IMG/VR virus record: IMGVR_UViG_3300031823_000001
Coordinates: 1 to 64,000 of that record
Length of the DNA stretch: 64,000 nucleotides
Strand: one strand, 5' to 3'
Source: a virus
Positions 32,462 through 42,200 of the stretch are shown here, piece after piece (the stretch's first letter is position 1; every line of letters begins with the position of its first letter). The notes beneath the pieces are model-generated. The model saw only the letters and a program-made list of their open reading frames with translations. It was not told the DNA's origin and did no database searches. The translations under genes were made by a program, and so were the position numbers.

Positions 32462-32761
32462 TCAGAAAACGCCCTCGAACGGGCTCCAGCCCCAGCGCCT
32501 GCGGCGGCGGGGCGCGGTGCGGACCGTGGCCGGAATCGTCTCCTCCTGCTGCCTCGCCTGGACCATGACCTTTTCCCCGTGCTCGTAGCGCTCGCCCGCC
32601 TCGGGCGGGACGACAGCGGCGATCAGTCCGTCGCCGATGCAGACGTAGGTGACGGTCCCGGCCAGGGCGCCGTAAGCGGCCCTGACCATCGCGGCGCCTA
32701 GTTCGGCCGAACCATCCGACCCGCGACTGACGTAGTCCTCGATGTCGATGTAGTTGCTCAT
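32462..32761 (-). CDS. Hypothetical protein, 99 residues
   Basis: ATG overlapping the upstream stop. ELGAAMVRAAYGALAGTVTY, then a basic end (RTAPRRRRRWGWSP). No family recognised. Confidence 0.64.
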   Translation of the reverse strand: MSNYIDIEDYVSRGSDGSAELGAAMVRAAYGALAGTVTYVCIGDGLIAAVVPPEAGERYEHGEKVMVQARQQEETIPATVRTAPRRRRRWGWSPFEGVF

Positions 32762-32994
32762 CAGGTGAACTCCAGGTCCAGGGCGGGGTTGTAGGACAGG
32801 TCCTCGAAGCGGTGCCCCCAGGTTCCCTTCGCTGGCGTGAAGCCGCCGTCGGGGGAGAAATGCTGGGAGTAGTGCTCGGCGACGGCCAGGGCGTCGCCCA
32901 GCTCGTCTGCGTCCAGCACGCCGTGCTCGCTGATCAGGTGCTTGCGCAGCCCGTCGTGCTCCTCGGTGAGAGGCCACTCTTGTCCCTTGCTCAT
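32761..32994 (-). CDS. Leaderless protein, 77 residues
   Basis: ATG 6 bases after TATTGT of the promoter element and no ribosome site. His-rich helical protein (EEHDGLRKHLISEHGVLDAD, VAEHYSQHFSPDGGF) resembling small phage His/Asp proteins. First gene of the 31.9-33.0 kb island. Confidence 0.74.
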   Translation of the reverse strand: MSKGQEWPLTEEHDGLRKHLISEHGVLDADELGDALAVAEHYSQHFSPDGGFTPAKGTWGHRFEDLSYNPALDLEFT

Positions 32995-33000
32995 AAAGGG

Positions 33001-33022
33001 ACAATATCAAGGAAAGCTGTAT
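33001..33022 (-). promoter_or_regulatory. Conserved promoter-like element with leaderless start
   Basis: Minus strand: ATACAGCTTTCCTTGATATTGT, CCCTTT, ATG of 32994. The plus end reads TATTCC, without the final T, although a virion gene begins 48 bases on. Confidence 0.68.
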
Positions 33023-33069
33023 TCCTCAACGCTTTTGGCCTTCACCGCCAGAAGGGGTGAGGAGGCAGC

Positions 33070-36000
33070 ATGATCCGGAGGCACTCAACCAGGCTGTCCC
33101 AGGCGCACGACGAGCCGGAGGACGACCAGGCGCAGCACACCGCCGCCCGTGACTACCCCGAGCTGGGCACCGTCCTGACCGACCGCCCCGACCCGGGCCA
33201 GCAGATCACGGTCATCGGGATGCGCCGCCACGGCGACGCCTACGGCACCCCCGAGGACGCCCGCAGCGGCGAGTACAACGGCGGCGAGGGCGACCTCGGC
33301 ATGTACTGGGCCGAGCCGGGCCAGCAGGCGTGGAAAGAGGAGAACCTCGGCCCGCAGGAAGAGGCCCCGCCGCCCCTCTACAGCCCGGACACGTTCGCCG
33401 GGAACGTCATGGCCCGCTTGCACGCCATGGAGGAGGCCCAGGGCTTCTTCGGCATGCGCCACCACGCCACCTCCATCAACGGCACCCAGATCGACGACGC
33501 CGGGGACGCGCCGGAGCACGGCACCGTACCCCGCGCCGGCGAGCCGAATTCCTACGACGACCGCTCCACCGAAGGCCAGGGCGACCCCCGGTGGAACCAG
33601 GCGCTGCCGGCGTCGCAGCACGGCGACAAGAAGGCCGAGAACGGCGCGACCGTCGGGATGTACCCCGAGGGGATGTCAGCCGGCGGCGGACCCGGGCTGG
33701 AGATCGGCGCGTTCACCGCCGCCTTGCCTCCTGGCGAGCTGGACGAGCTGCGCAGGCACGTCGGCGGGGACCACGGCTTCCCCGTCCAGGACAGCTACGG
33801 GGACGCAGCCCTGTCCGCCATCCACGACGGGCTGCACATGTCGGGGCTGGCCTCCCACAGCCACGCTGACGACGACTACGAGACCAATCCTGCCTGGGAC
33901 CGCGACGCTGGCGGCTACCACGAGTTCACCGGCTCCCGCCGGACCGCCCGGGTGCCGTGGACCGGCAAGGAGCGCGGCAGCCTGCACCGCTGGCAGGAGG
34001 AGCCCACGGCCACCTGGGGCGACTTCGTGCCGTCCTCGGAGTTCCCGCTCCTGGGCGCGGGCGAGCACGTCAGCCACGAGGACGGCGGCGACGGCATCGG
34101 CCCGGTCGAGGGCGCCGGGGGCCTGGACGACAGGTTCGGCCCGGACATCACCTCGCTGGGCCCGGCGATGAAGAGCCCGTCCGGCTACCCCCTGGCACTG
34201 CCTGAGAACGGCGGGTCGGCCGCCGACGACCCGGAGAAGGCGGTCGCCGACTCGCGGGACTTCCGCCCGCGCCCGCAGGAGGACGTGCGGGAGCGCGACC
34301 CGGACAGGTTCCTGCGGATGATGAACGCGCTCAACGTCCACGTGCGGATCGACGGCAAGGAACTGCACGACCACGACGACCCGGACAACTCCCTGGACGC
34401 TGCCGAGGACAAGAAGCCGGACAGTCCACAGGACAAAAACGACCCCGGTAACGAGTCTTCGCAGGCAGACGACGCTGACTCGCTGGACAGTCCACAGGAC
34501 AGTCCACAGGGACTCCCGGCGCCCGGGACGCAGGAAGACAACCCTGAGGCCGACCCGTCGCAGTGGCCGCAGGCCGGGGCGGACGTGAACGAGACGTCCC
34601 GCGCCTATACCCAGGGCAGCGGAGACGGCAAGGTAAAGCGCGGCACTCCTCCTGCGCCCCAGCAGGATCAGGAGAACGATCCCGGCAACCAGGACGATTC
34701 CAGCGGTCCGGACGACGACAGCACCCCGTTCAGCAAGGACGGCGCCCTGGCGATGTTCACTGCCTCCGCCGCCAGCCCGGCGTTCCGCTTCGAGTTCACT
34801 GCCACCTGGAACGACGTCGTCGCCAAGGCGAAGCGGATCAGGGCCGGCGGCCACGTCCGCATCGTGCACGCTTCGGCGAGCATGGTCATCGGCGAGGTGC
34901 GCGGCGACCACGACACCTACGAGACCGGCATCCAGCGTCCGGTCGGCAAGCGGCAGACGATCCAGCACTGGGCGTGCGGCTGCCCGTGGGCGAGCTTCCA
35001 CCAGAAGACAGCGGCCAGGAGCTTCAACGGCCGCCCGTGCTCGCACGTGATGGCCCTCCAGTTCGAGGCGCAGGCGCGCGGTATGTTCGGCCGCCAGTTC
35101 AGCTCCGACGCCGAGGTGCCCGCCTGGGCGCCGCAGAGCGTCGTGGTGAAGTCCTGGCCGCCGTACGAGGGAGAACCGCACGCCGGCCGCTGGCGTGAGG
35201 AGTGGCGCGCACCACTGGCGCACCTGCGCCGCCCCGGTGGCGCGCCAGGTGCACCAGGCGACGTCCTTGGTGCGCCAGTGGTGTGCGCCACCGCCGCACT
35301 GGTGCGCGCCGGGGAGGACCCCGCCGAGGTCGGCGCGCTCCAGGTGCTGGCCGGGATGCGCACCGAAGCAGAGACGTCTTCGGTGCTGCGCGTCGCGTGC
35401 ATGGGGAATTCCATCGCAGCGAACGGAAACGGACCGGAAGGGGACAACCCAGATCTTTCTTTCCTCCGGTGGGCCAGCCGTCTCTCAGCCGGCTGTATCC
35501 GCCACGCGGGCTCGTTTTCGGCCGACGGGGCGAGCAGCAGCCAGATTCTTGCCTCCCAGATGGCTCCTGTGGTGGCATCCAAGCCCGACGCCTGCATCAT
35601 CGGCCCCTGGGTGGTGAACAACCCGGTCCTCGGTGTTTCCTTCGACCGGACGGCAGCCGACGTTGAGAACGCCGTGCTGGCGCTTCGAGTCGCCGGGATA
35701 GCTCCCCTGCTGTCACTTGAGCCTCCGGCGCCTGACCAGGAGCGCTCTGCTTTCGTGCGGCAGTACAACGAATGGGCGCAGCACTTTGCCGCCAGGTCCG
35801 GCGTCCCGGTCGCCGACTTTTTCGCGTCGCTGACAGGTCGGAACGGGGACTGGGCCGAAGGTTATAGCGCTGACGGGATACACCCGACCGCTGCTGGTGC
35901 GCGGGCTATGGGCAGGACTGTTGCCGGGTTGCTGAATTCCCCGGCGGTAGTTATCCCGGCGCCCCTGGCGTCGCTGCGTTACGAAGCCGACCAGTCGAAC

Positions 36001-37107
36001 GCCCCGTGGGGAAGCCAGAACGTCACCCAGAGCCCGCCGCAGAAGCCCTACGGGGCGACCTCCCCGCCGAACAAGGATCAGGACCCGGGCAGCTACGGCC
36101 CGCTCGCCGGGCCCGACCCGGAGAACTGGGGCGGCATCCAGGAAGACAGCGTGATGCAGATGCCGCTGTCCAACACCGCGTCGCACCCGGTGCCGGGCGA
36201 TACCGCCTGGCCCGCTACAGAGGGCTGGCAGGACGAGGACCAGGACGACTTCCCGTACTCCGACCGCTCGGCCACGGCGGGACCGTCTACCTCGATCAGT
36301 CCCCGGGACCCGCAGGGCATCCGGATGGAGGAGGCCAGGGTCACCGCAGCGGGCACGCCGTTCCCGGTCAACGGCACCGTCCCGCAGCTCGACGGGGCCC
36401 TGGCGGAGCTGCACGACCGCCCGGAGCCCGCGCTGCCGGAGACGACCGGGGACGACGAGACCGCGAAGACGGCCGCCGCCGACGGAACGATCGGCGGGAA
36501 CAGCGCCGGGACCGGAATGGGCCACGGCGCACCGCTGGACACCGCCGCGCTCGGGGAGTTCGGCGCGTCGGTCCGCGCCAGCTTCCGGCAGATGTTCGGC
36601 GGCACCCCGATGGGCGACCTGAACCGGGAGACCTCCCCGCAGGCCCAGCAGCCGTCGCCCGTCACCCAGGAGCCCGGCCTGGGGTCAATGGACGACGCTC
36701 TCAGTCCCGAGGACCCCTCGATCCAGACGATCGGCAACCAGCAGTGGTCCGGCGGCGGGGCCGACTCCGACGAGGTAGCAGTGCCTGCCGGGCAGTCGCA
36801 GGGCGGCATCGAGGACATCGTGGCTTCGTTCCAGCGGTCTGCGGCGGCGAAAGGCTACGCGGGCGGCGGAGGTCCGGGCCCGGCTGACGGCGACATCGCG
36901 GCGGCGGCGCGGCAGCACCTGTCCAGGACCGCTGACGTGCTGCCGAAGGAAGAGGCCGACGAGCTGGTCAGGGAGGGGGCAGGCAGCCGGGCCAGGAACC
37001 TGGACCTGCTCCGCCTGGAGGGCACGCATTACGAGGACGAAGACGAGGACCTGGCTAGGAAGGGCATCAGCTTGGACAACTACGACGACGACGTGATCTT
37101 CGCGTGA
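33070..37107 (+). CDS. 1345-residue virion-region protein with SWIM Zn finger and SGNH hydrolase domain
   Basis: Mostly disordered, Asp/Gly/Pro-rich. Two ordered islands stand out. A SWIM Zn finger at about 630-662 (HWACGCPWASFHQKTA, RPCSHVM; C-x-C...C-x-H). An SGNH hydrolase at about 773-960: VACMGNSIA with the nucleophile Ser, IIGPWVVNNP, and a catalytic-dyad-like SADGIHPTAAGA. SGNH enzymes cleave esters on glycans or lipids. A surface or entry role is plausible. The segment just before it has GC-rich inverted repeats, and the SGNH part has a lower GC, suggesting an acquired domain. Its place between fibre and protease genes suggests a packaged or baseplate protein. Confidence 0.74.
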   Translation: MIRRHSTRLSQAHDEPEDDQAQHTAARDYPELGTVLTDRPDPGQQITVIGMRRHGDAYGTPEDARSGEYNGGEGDLGMYWAEPGQQAWKEENLGPQEEAPPPLYSPDTFAGNVMARLHAMEEAQGFFGMRHHATSINGTQIDDAGDAPEHGTVPRAGEPNSYDDRSTEGQGDPRWNQALPASQHGDKKAENGATVGMYPEGMSAGGGPGLEIGAFTAALPPGELDELRRHVGGDHGFPVQDSYGDAALSAIHDGLHMSGLASHSHADDDYETNPAWDRDAGGYHEFTGSRRTARVPWTGKERGSLHRWQEEPTATWGDFVPSSEFPLLGAGEHVSHEDGGDGIGPVEGAGGLDDRFGPDITSLGPAMKSPSGYPLALPENGGSAADDPEKAVADSRDFRPRPQEDVRERDPDRFLRMMNALNVHVRIDGKELHDHDDPDNSLDAAEDKKPDSPQDKNDPGNESSQADDADSLDSPQDSPQGLPAPGTQEDNPEADPSQWPQAGADVNETSRAYTQGSGDGKVKRGTPPAPQQDQENDPGNQDDSSGPDDDSTPFSKDGALAMFTASAASPAFRFEFTATWNDVVAKAKRIRAGGHVRIVHASASMVIGEVRGDHDTYETGIQRPVGKRQTIQHWACGCPWASFHQKTAARSFNGRPCSHVMALQFEAQARGMFGRQFSSDAEVPAWAPQSVVVKSWPPYEGEPHAGRWREEWRAPLAHLRRPGGAPGAPGDVLGAPVVCATAALVRAGEDPAEVGALQVLAGMRTEAETSSVLRVACMGNSIAANGNGPEGDNPDLSFLRWASRLSAGCIRHAGSFSADGASSSQILASQMAPVVASKPDACIIGPWVVNNPVLGVSFDRTAADVENAVLALRVAGIAPLLSLEPPAPDQERSAFVRQYNEWAQHFAARSGVPVADFFASLTGRNGDWAEGYSADGIHPTAAGARAMGRTVAGLLNSPAVVIPAPLASLRYEADQSNAPWGSQNVTQSPPQKPYGATSPPNKDQDPGSYGPLAGPDPENWGGIQEDSVMQMPLSNTASHPVPGDTAWPATEGWQDEDQDDFPYSDRSATAGPSTSISPRDPQGIRMEEARVTAAGTPFPVNGTVPQLDGALAELHDRPEPALPETTGDDETAKTAAADGTIGGNSAGTGMGHGAPLDTAALGEFGASVRASFRQMFGGTPMGDLNRETSPQAQQPSPVTQEPGLGSMDDALSPEDPSIQTIGNQQWSGGGADSDEVAVPAGQSQGGIEDIVASFQRSAAAKGYAGGGGPGPADGDIAAAARQHLSRTADVLPKEEADELVREGAGSRARNLDLLRLEGTHYEDEDEDLARKGISLDNYDDDVIFA
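35203..35290. repeat. 22-bp inverted repeat inside the SWIM/SGNH gene
   Basis: 35203-35224 and 35269-35290 are complementary at 21 of 22 positions (left arm TGGCGCGCACCACTGGCGCA, 35203-35222). Between them is another GGTGGCGCGCCAGGTGCACC pattern. It marks the border before the SGNH domain. Confidence 0.8.
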
Positions 37108-37358
37108 GCGGGCTCGCGTACCGGATGGACCAGCTACACCGCGATGTGATCGCGTCCGCCGACCCCTACCTGGGGCGCGGGGTGTTCCTTGCCGCTCCCG
37201 GGATGGAGTGCGAAGAGATCACCGGGAAGCTCGCCGAGCGGCTGGGGATGACCGTGCCGGCCGTTGCCTGGGACGGTATCGGCGCGTGGGTTGACCTCGG
37301 CGGCGTGCCCGGGATGGATGCTCAGGAGCTGGAGTCCAGGTGGGGCGCGACTCCGTAG
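37104..37358 (+). CDS. 84-residue hypothetical protein
   Basis: GTG overlapping the previous stop (GTGA). AAPGMECEEITGKLAERLGM and ending QELESRWGATP. Small globular protein coupled to the large virion gene. No family known. Confidence 0.62.
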   Translation: MSGLAYRMDQLHRDVIASADPYLGRGVFLAAPGMECEEITGKLAERLGMTVPAVAWDGIGAWVDLGGVPGMDAQELESRWGATP

Positions 37359-37398
37359 CCGGCTGTGCCGTTTTGACTGACGACTGGAGGGGGTCCGG

Positions 37399-37638
37399 AT
37401 GACTACGGCGCTGTCCGTTCTGGGGGCGCTTGGCGGGTTTACCGCCTTTATCACCGGGGTGACGCTCATCCTGCGGGCGATTTTCAAGCAGGTAAACGCG
37501 ACTGAGAAGAACACCACAGCCACGGAAGACCTGACAGAGAAGGTCGGCAGCCTCTCGGAGAAGTTCGGGCTGCTGGACACCAGGGTCACCATCCTGGAAG
37601 ACCATGACCGCAGGAACGGGGTGAGACCCCATTCGTAA
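37399..37638 (+). CDS. Membrane-anchored coiled-coil protein
   Basis: 79 residues, ATG with GGAGGGGG upstream. One hydrophobic helix (SVLGALGGFTAFITGVTLIL) then a charged coiled-coil helix (ATEDLTEKVGSLSEKFGLLD). The form is common among holin-like or spanin-like phage proteins. Confidence 0.62.
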   Translation: MTTALSVLGALGGFTAFITGVTLILRAIFKQVNATEKNTTATEDLTEKVGSLSEKFGLLDTRVTILEDHDRRNGVRPHS

Positions 37639-37939
37639 GCTGCTTCTCATCAACCTGAGCCCGGCGACGAGGGCCGTCATCGTGGCCGCCGTGCTCATCT
37701 CCTTCATCGTCGGCGGCGTGGTCCTCGACTACCTCGTCGCCGGCTACCGGGCCGCGCAGGCGGTGCAGCAGTCCGTGGGGCAGTCCGAGCAGGCCCTGTG
37801 CGGGATCATCGACCTGGTGACAGCCGTCCCCGAGCAGCCTCCGGCCGACCCGGAGGCGAACCCGTCACGGGTGACGTCGTACCGCTTCTACCTGGCGTTC
37901 GTGTCTGTCGGCCGCAAGTACCACTGCACAGGGAACTAG
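37631..37939 (+). CDS. Membrane protein with possible ATT start
   Basis: If begun at ATT 37631, 102 residues: RKLLLINLSPATRA then a membrane helix (VIVAAVLISFIVGGVVLDYL) and an outside part with two Cys. A GGGGTGAG site precedes the ATT. The next in-frame GTG at 37682 has no ribosome site and would cut into the membrane helix. Confidence 0.6.
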   Translation: MRKLLLINLSPATRAVIVAAVLISFIVGGVVLDYLVAGYRAAQAVQQSVGQSEQALCGIIDLVTAVPEQPPADPEANPSRVTSYRFYLAFVSVGRKYHCTGN

Positions 37940-38502
37940 CTGTCGTCCTCGTCGTCGCCTGTGTGCTGCGGTGCACCCGGCGCCAGGGAGCTGGGCGGCA
38001 CGAAGAAGACGCCGCCTGAGTCCGGGAGGTCCGGGTAAGAGGGCAGCGTCTCCAGGTAGCGTCCCAGGTCGGCGTCCAGGGCCGGGCGCATCAGCTCTAC
38101 GACGATGGTCGGCGGGTCGTTCGGGGCGCGCCTGCGGGGCCTCTTCTGCTGCGGGACCTGAACGGGGATGTTCCACGAGGGGTTCTCAGCCGTCCTCCAC
38201 GGCGGCTTCTGCCCGGGCGTCGGGTCGGTCACATGGGAGGAGAACCTCCGATGCACGCTGGGGAGCTGGTCGGCGCGGACAGTCATCGGGTCCTGGTCCT
38301 TGTCGGTCCGCAGGTCGGTGACGTACTGGTCGGCCTCCCGCCCGGCAGCTTCCTCCCGCTGGCGGCGGGCCCCGGGGAGGAGCCTGCGCAGCCAGCCGAG
38401 CCAGTCCCTGCGCTCGGGCAGTATGAAGCCGTCCTCGCGCGGCATGGCCAGCGCGAGGACGGCTGCGGCGAGCAGGATGCCTGCCGCCGTCCAGTGATTC
38501 AT
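37936..38502 (-). CDS. Signal-anchored hypothetical protein
   Basis: 188 residues. Hydrophobic N-terminal helix (AGILLAAAVLALAMPRE), then charged Arg/Glu-rich and Pro-rich regions. Convergent with 37939, with its stop overlapping. No family. Confidence 0.64.
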   Translation of the reverse strand: MNHWTAAGILLAAAVLALAMPREDGFILPERRDWLGWLRRLLPGARRQREEAAGREADQYVTDLRTDKDQDPMTVRADQLPSVHRRFSSHVTDPTPGQKPPWRTAENPSWNIPVQVPQQKRPRRRAPNDPPTIVVELMRPALDADLGRYLETLPSYPDLPDSGGVFFVPPSSLAPGAPQHTGDDEDDS

Positions 38503-39068
38503 CCCTTTTCCCTGCACACTCGCCCCATCCTGAACGCGCGGGACTCAGCGTCTGTCAGGTGCAGGCCGCACTTCATGCACCGCTCCTGGTTGTCCGCATA
38601 GGCCTCGCGGGCCTTGCTGATGCCCGCCTGGAGGATAGCGTTCAGGGCCAGGAACTGCTCGGGCCGCGATGCTTCGACCAGGCGTGGGTACTTGGTGTCG
38701 CCGCCGCCGATGACCCGCTTGACGAAGCGGACCCCGGGCTTCCTTCCCTCGGTCACCTTCCAGAAGTCCAGGTCGTTGCTCCCGGTCCGGGACGGGGTGG
38801 CGTAGAAGCCGCCCGGGATGTCCGCGATAACCGCCGGCGGCTCCTGGGCCGGTGCCTGGGGCGTCATGTTCTCCTCTGAGGTCCGCTGGCCGGGAAGGTC
38901 GGCGCACCTGGCGAGGTACCGCATTATCCCGTCGTACTGCGCCGGGTTGACCGGCTTCCTGCCGTCCACCAGGAAGGCGGCAAGCTTGTGGTCCTTGTGC
39001 GCCGCCGTCGCGGCGATCTTCTCGCTCATCGCCTGCCCGGTCATGTCCGTGCCTACCACTAGAGCCAT
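38499..39068 (-). CDS. DUF6011-type Cys protein
   Basis: 189 residues from the ATG at 39068 with GGGAGAAG upstream (an ATG at 39086 is possible). The C-terminal end CMKCGLHLTDAESRAFRMGR, then VC, matches the CxxCGxxLTDxxS...G.VC pattern of DUF6011, a Zn-binding phage family of unknown role. The N-terminal 110 residues are helical. First gene of the 37.9-39.1 kb island. Confidence 0.72.
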   Translation of the reverse strand: MALVVGTDMTGQAMSEKIAATAAHKDHKLAAFLVDGRKPVNPAQYDGIMRYLARCADLPGQRTSEENMTPQAPAQEPPAVIADIPGGFYATPSRTGSNDLDFWKVTEGRKPGVRFVKRVIGGGDTKYPRLVEASRPEQFLALNAILQAGISKAREAYADNQERCMKCGLHLTDAESRAFRMGRVCREKG

Positions 39069-39122
39069 CTTCTTCTCCCTGGTCATCCCTGCGTAGCCTC
39101 TGCTCTGCGTTCGCTGGACACG

Positions 39123-39144
39123 ACAATAGCAAGAAAAGCTGTAT
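39123..39144 (-). promoter_or_regulatory. Conserved promoter-like element
   Basis: Minus strand: ATACAGCTTTTCTTGCTATTGT, with TATTGT facing the DUF6011 gene. The plus end reads TATTCA, without the final T, although the protease-scaffold gene lies that way. Confidence 0.62.
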
Positions 39145-39200
39145 TCAGCAACGAGTTTCCCCGGTTCCCCGGAAGAGAGGAGAGCAGACCGGGAGGACCC

Positions 39201-42200
39201 GTGCGCAAGTATGCGTCGCTGGAGGTGCTGGAGGCGTGGCAGCACCAGCCGCGCGCCCGGCTTGAAGGGAACCGGATCGTCCGGACCGCACACCGGGTGG
39301 CATTCGACTACGAACCGCGCCAGGGGTACCTGTACGTCCGTTCCAGGATGATCTCCAGCCGGACGAACGACAACCACGACACGTTCCCGGCCGAGGAAAT
39401 CGAAAAGGGATATAAGTCCTTTTTGGGCAAGCCGGTTTTTGTCAACCACCACAACGCGAACCACCGCCGCGCCCGGGGCGTCATCGTCGCCGTTGCGCTG
39501 CACCGCGACAGGAACCCCGACGGGACGCCCGACACCTGGGTCGAGGGCCTCCATGAGATCGACGCGGTGAAGTTCCCGAAGCTGTCTAAGGCGATCCTCG
39601 CCGGCCGGGTCAACCGCACCTCGATGGGCGTGGACGTGGACTGGTCCACCTGCTCGGCCTGCGGCAACAAGGCCACCAGCCCCGCCGAGTACTGCAAGCA
39701 CCTGCCCGCGCTGAAGGGCAAGAAGATCCGGCAGCGCAACAAGGTCACCGGCAAGGTCGAGGAGAAGCTGATCCACGAGGTCTGCGCCGGCCTCAGCTTC
39801 TTCGAGAACAGCCTCCTGGTGGAAGACCCCGCTGACCCGACGGCGTACCTGCTCGGCAAGCCCGACTCCCGGGGCATGGCGAAGGCCGCCGCGAAGACCG
39901 CAGCGGCCGGGGACCCGGACTTCCGCGACCACCTCGGCAACACCTGCCGGAACTGCGGCGACCCGGTGGCCTTCCTCCCCCGCACCCGGACAGGGAAGTA
40001 CCCGGACAGGTTCGTGCACGACTCGGCGCGCCTCTACGACCACCAGCCCGACCCGGCGGACCCGGGCAGCCGGTCAGGGAAGCTGATGCCGGGCACCTTC
40101 GGCGGGACCCGCTGCGCGGTCTGCGGCGGCGACGTGAAGATCAACCTGCGCGCCCTGCACACCGACACGGGCGGCTGGCACCACGGCGACGGCATGAAGC
40201 GCGATCACCCGGCGGTCCCGCTGGACGCCCGCTCCGTCTACGACTCGGTCCCCGGCACACGGGCGCAGTACGACCAGGCGCGGAGCCAGATGAGCGACCA
40301 CATGCACGGCCTGTTCGAGCAGCTCGAAGGACGCCCGCTGCCCCGCCGGCCGCGCGGCGACGAGGGGCAGATGCCCCCCGACCCGTTCACCGCCGCCAGG
40401 CGGAAGAAGCCCCAGGGCAAGCCGGTGCGCGGCTACGGCAGGGACCCGAAGTTCGACGGGGTGGCCCTCAAGAAGGACCGCAACGGGTTCTACGTGCACA
40501 CTCACAGGTCGAGGAGCGAGTCCTACCCCACAGTCGATGACATCCCGGACGCCGATATCGACTACATCCGGTCCACCGGGGCGAAGGCCGAAGGCGGCGA
40601 TCACCCCTGGTTCATGAACCACCCGGTCTCCCCGCACCACATCGTCCACGCCTATAACGACTCCTCCGACGACGAGCGGGCACTGGGCGACCGCTGGTAC
40701 TCCGACGCCCACCACGTCGCCAAGGTCATCGGCAAGGGGGACTCCGCCCTCGGCGCCGGGCTGCTGTCGGCCTACTCCCCCCGCACGATGTGGCCGGTCA
40801 ACATGTTCAATGCCAGCCGCGCCGCCCAGGGGGATCCGCCCGGCCCCGGCAGCGGCGCGCTCGGCGACCACCAGCGCAAGGCGATCCGCATCCTCGGCGG
40901 CGAGCACCACTCCAAGGTCCTCACCGCCCCGAAGACCGCCGCGTTCGCGCACCTGATCGAGCACGGCGGCGACACCGACGAGGACCGCAGGAGCGGCCGG
41001 GAGCGCGTCGTCATCGACCGGCACGCCATGTCGGTGGCCACCGGGAAGCGGCTGTCCGACGAGGACATGAAGAGCGCGCCCGTCGGTCAGGAGCAGCACT
41101 ACGAGCACGTCGCCAACGCCTACCGCGAGGCCGCGCACCACATCTCCACGGCCACCGGGCGGCAGGTCAGCCCCCACCAGGTGCAGGCAGCGACCTGGCT
41201 GCGGCAGATCAGGAAGAACACCGAGGAGGACTCCTCGGGAACCAGGGGCGGGGGCGGCAAGGGCCGCGTCCAGATGGGCGAGAACAGCCGCCAGCGCTGG
41301 GTGGAGCACCATCACGAACACCACCCGGGCAACATCCCGGAGGAGAACATGCACTACCACGGCTCGTCGGCCCAGCCACCGCCTCCCGGCGCTCCCTGGC
41401 CGGCCGGAGGTACCCACTGCGCGATGTGCGGCGGCCGTCTGGCCCACCCGGGCAACCCGAGCGGGAAGCCCGTCAGCCGGTCCATGCCGATGATGTGCCA
41501 GGACTGCTCGGGCCGCGTCCAGGGGCACGGGGCCGACACCGGCATGCCCGGCTACATGAGCCCCGCCCAGGCGCGGGAGACCGTACAGGACTCGCGTGCC
41601 TGGGACCTGGCCGGCGACCGGCTGCGCAGCTCCATGTCGGTGCGCAAGGAAGCGTACGGGGAGACGCGGGTCCCGCCGCAGGTGGACACCCTGCGGATGG
41701 ACGAGTGCCCGGTGTGCGGGGAGCACAACGTCTGGTCCGGCAGCAGGTGCCCTGTCTGCGGCTTCGTGGTACCGCCGTCGGTTTTCCGGGACCCGGACAC
41801 CGACAAGGCGAAGGAAGTCCGCGAGCAGCTCGACAGCTCCGGCGAGGTCGATGTCCCGGGCGACCAGGCGGACGCCGGCCAGCCAGACGCGACGCTGCCG
41901 ACCGCCCAGGTGGGCAGCGGCGACGACGCCGACGACCAGCTTGTCCACCCCGACCAGATCGCCCCCGACGGGGTGCCGACCGTCCAGGGCGGCGACGACC
42001 CGGCGAATACCGACGGGCTGCCCCCGCAGGACGAGGACGAGGCCCAGGCCGAGGCGGAGGCGGAGGTTCCCGAGGGGTCGGTCCCCGTCGGCGACGTGCC
42101 GCCCGACGAGGCGGACCTGGAGGACGCGGGCGACGAGGGCGAGGAGATGTTCGCCGAGGAGCTGATCTGCCCCGCCTGCGGAACCACCTTCGAGGCAGAT

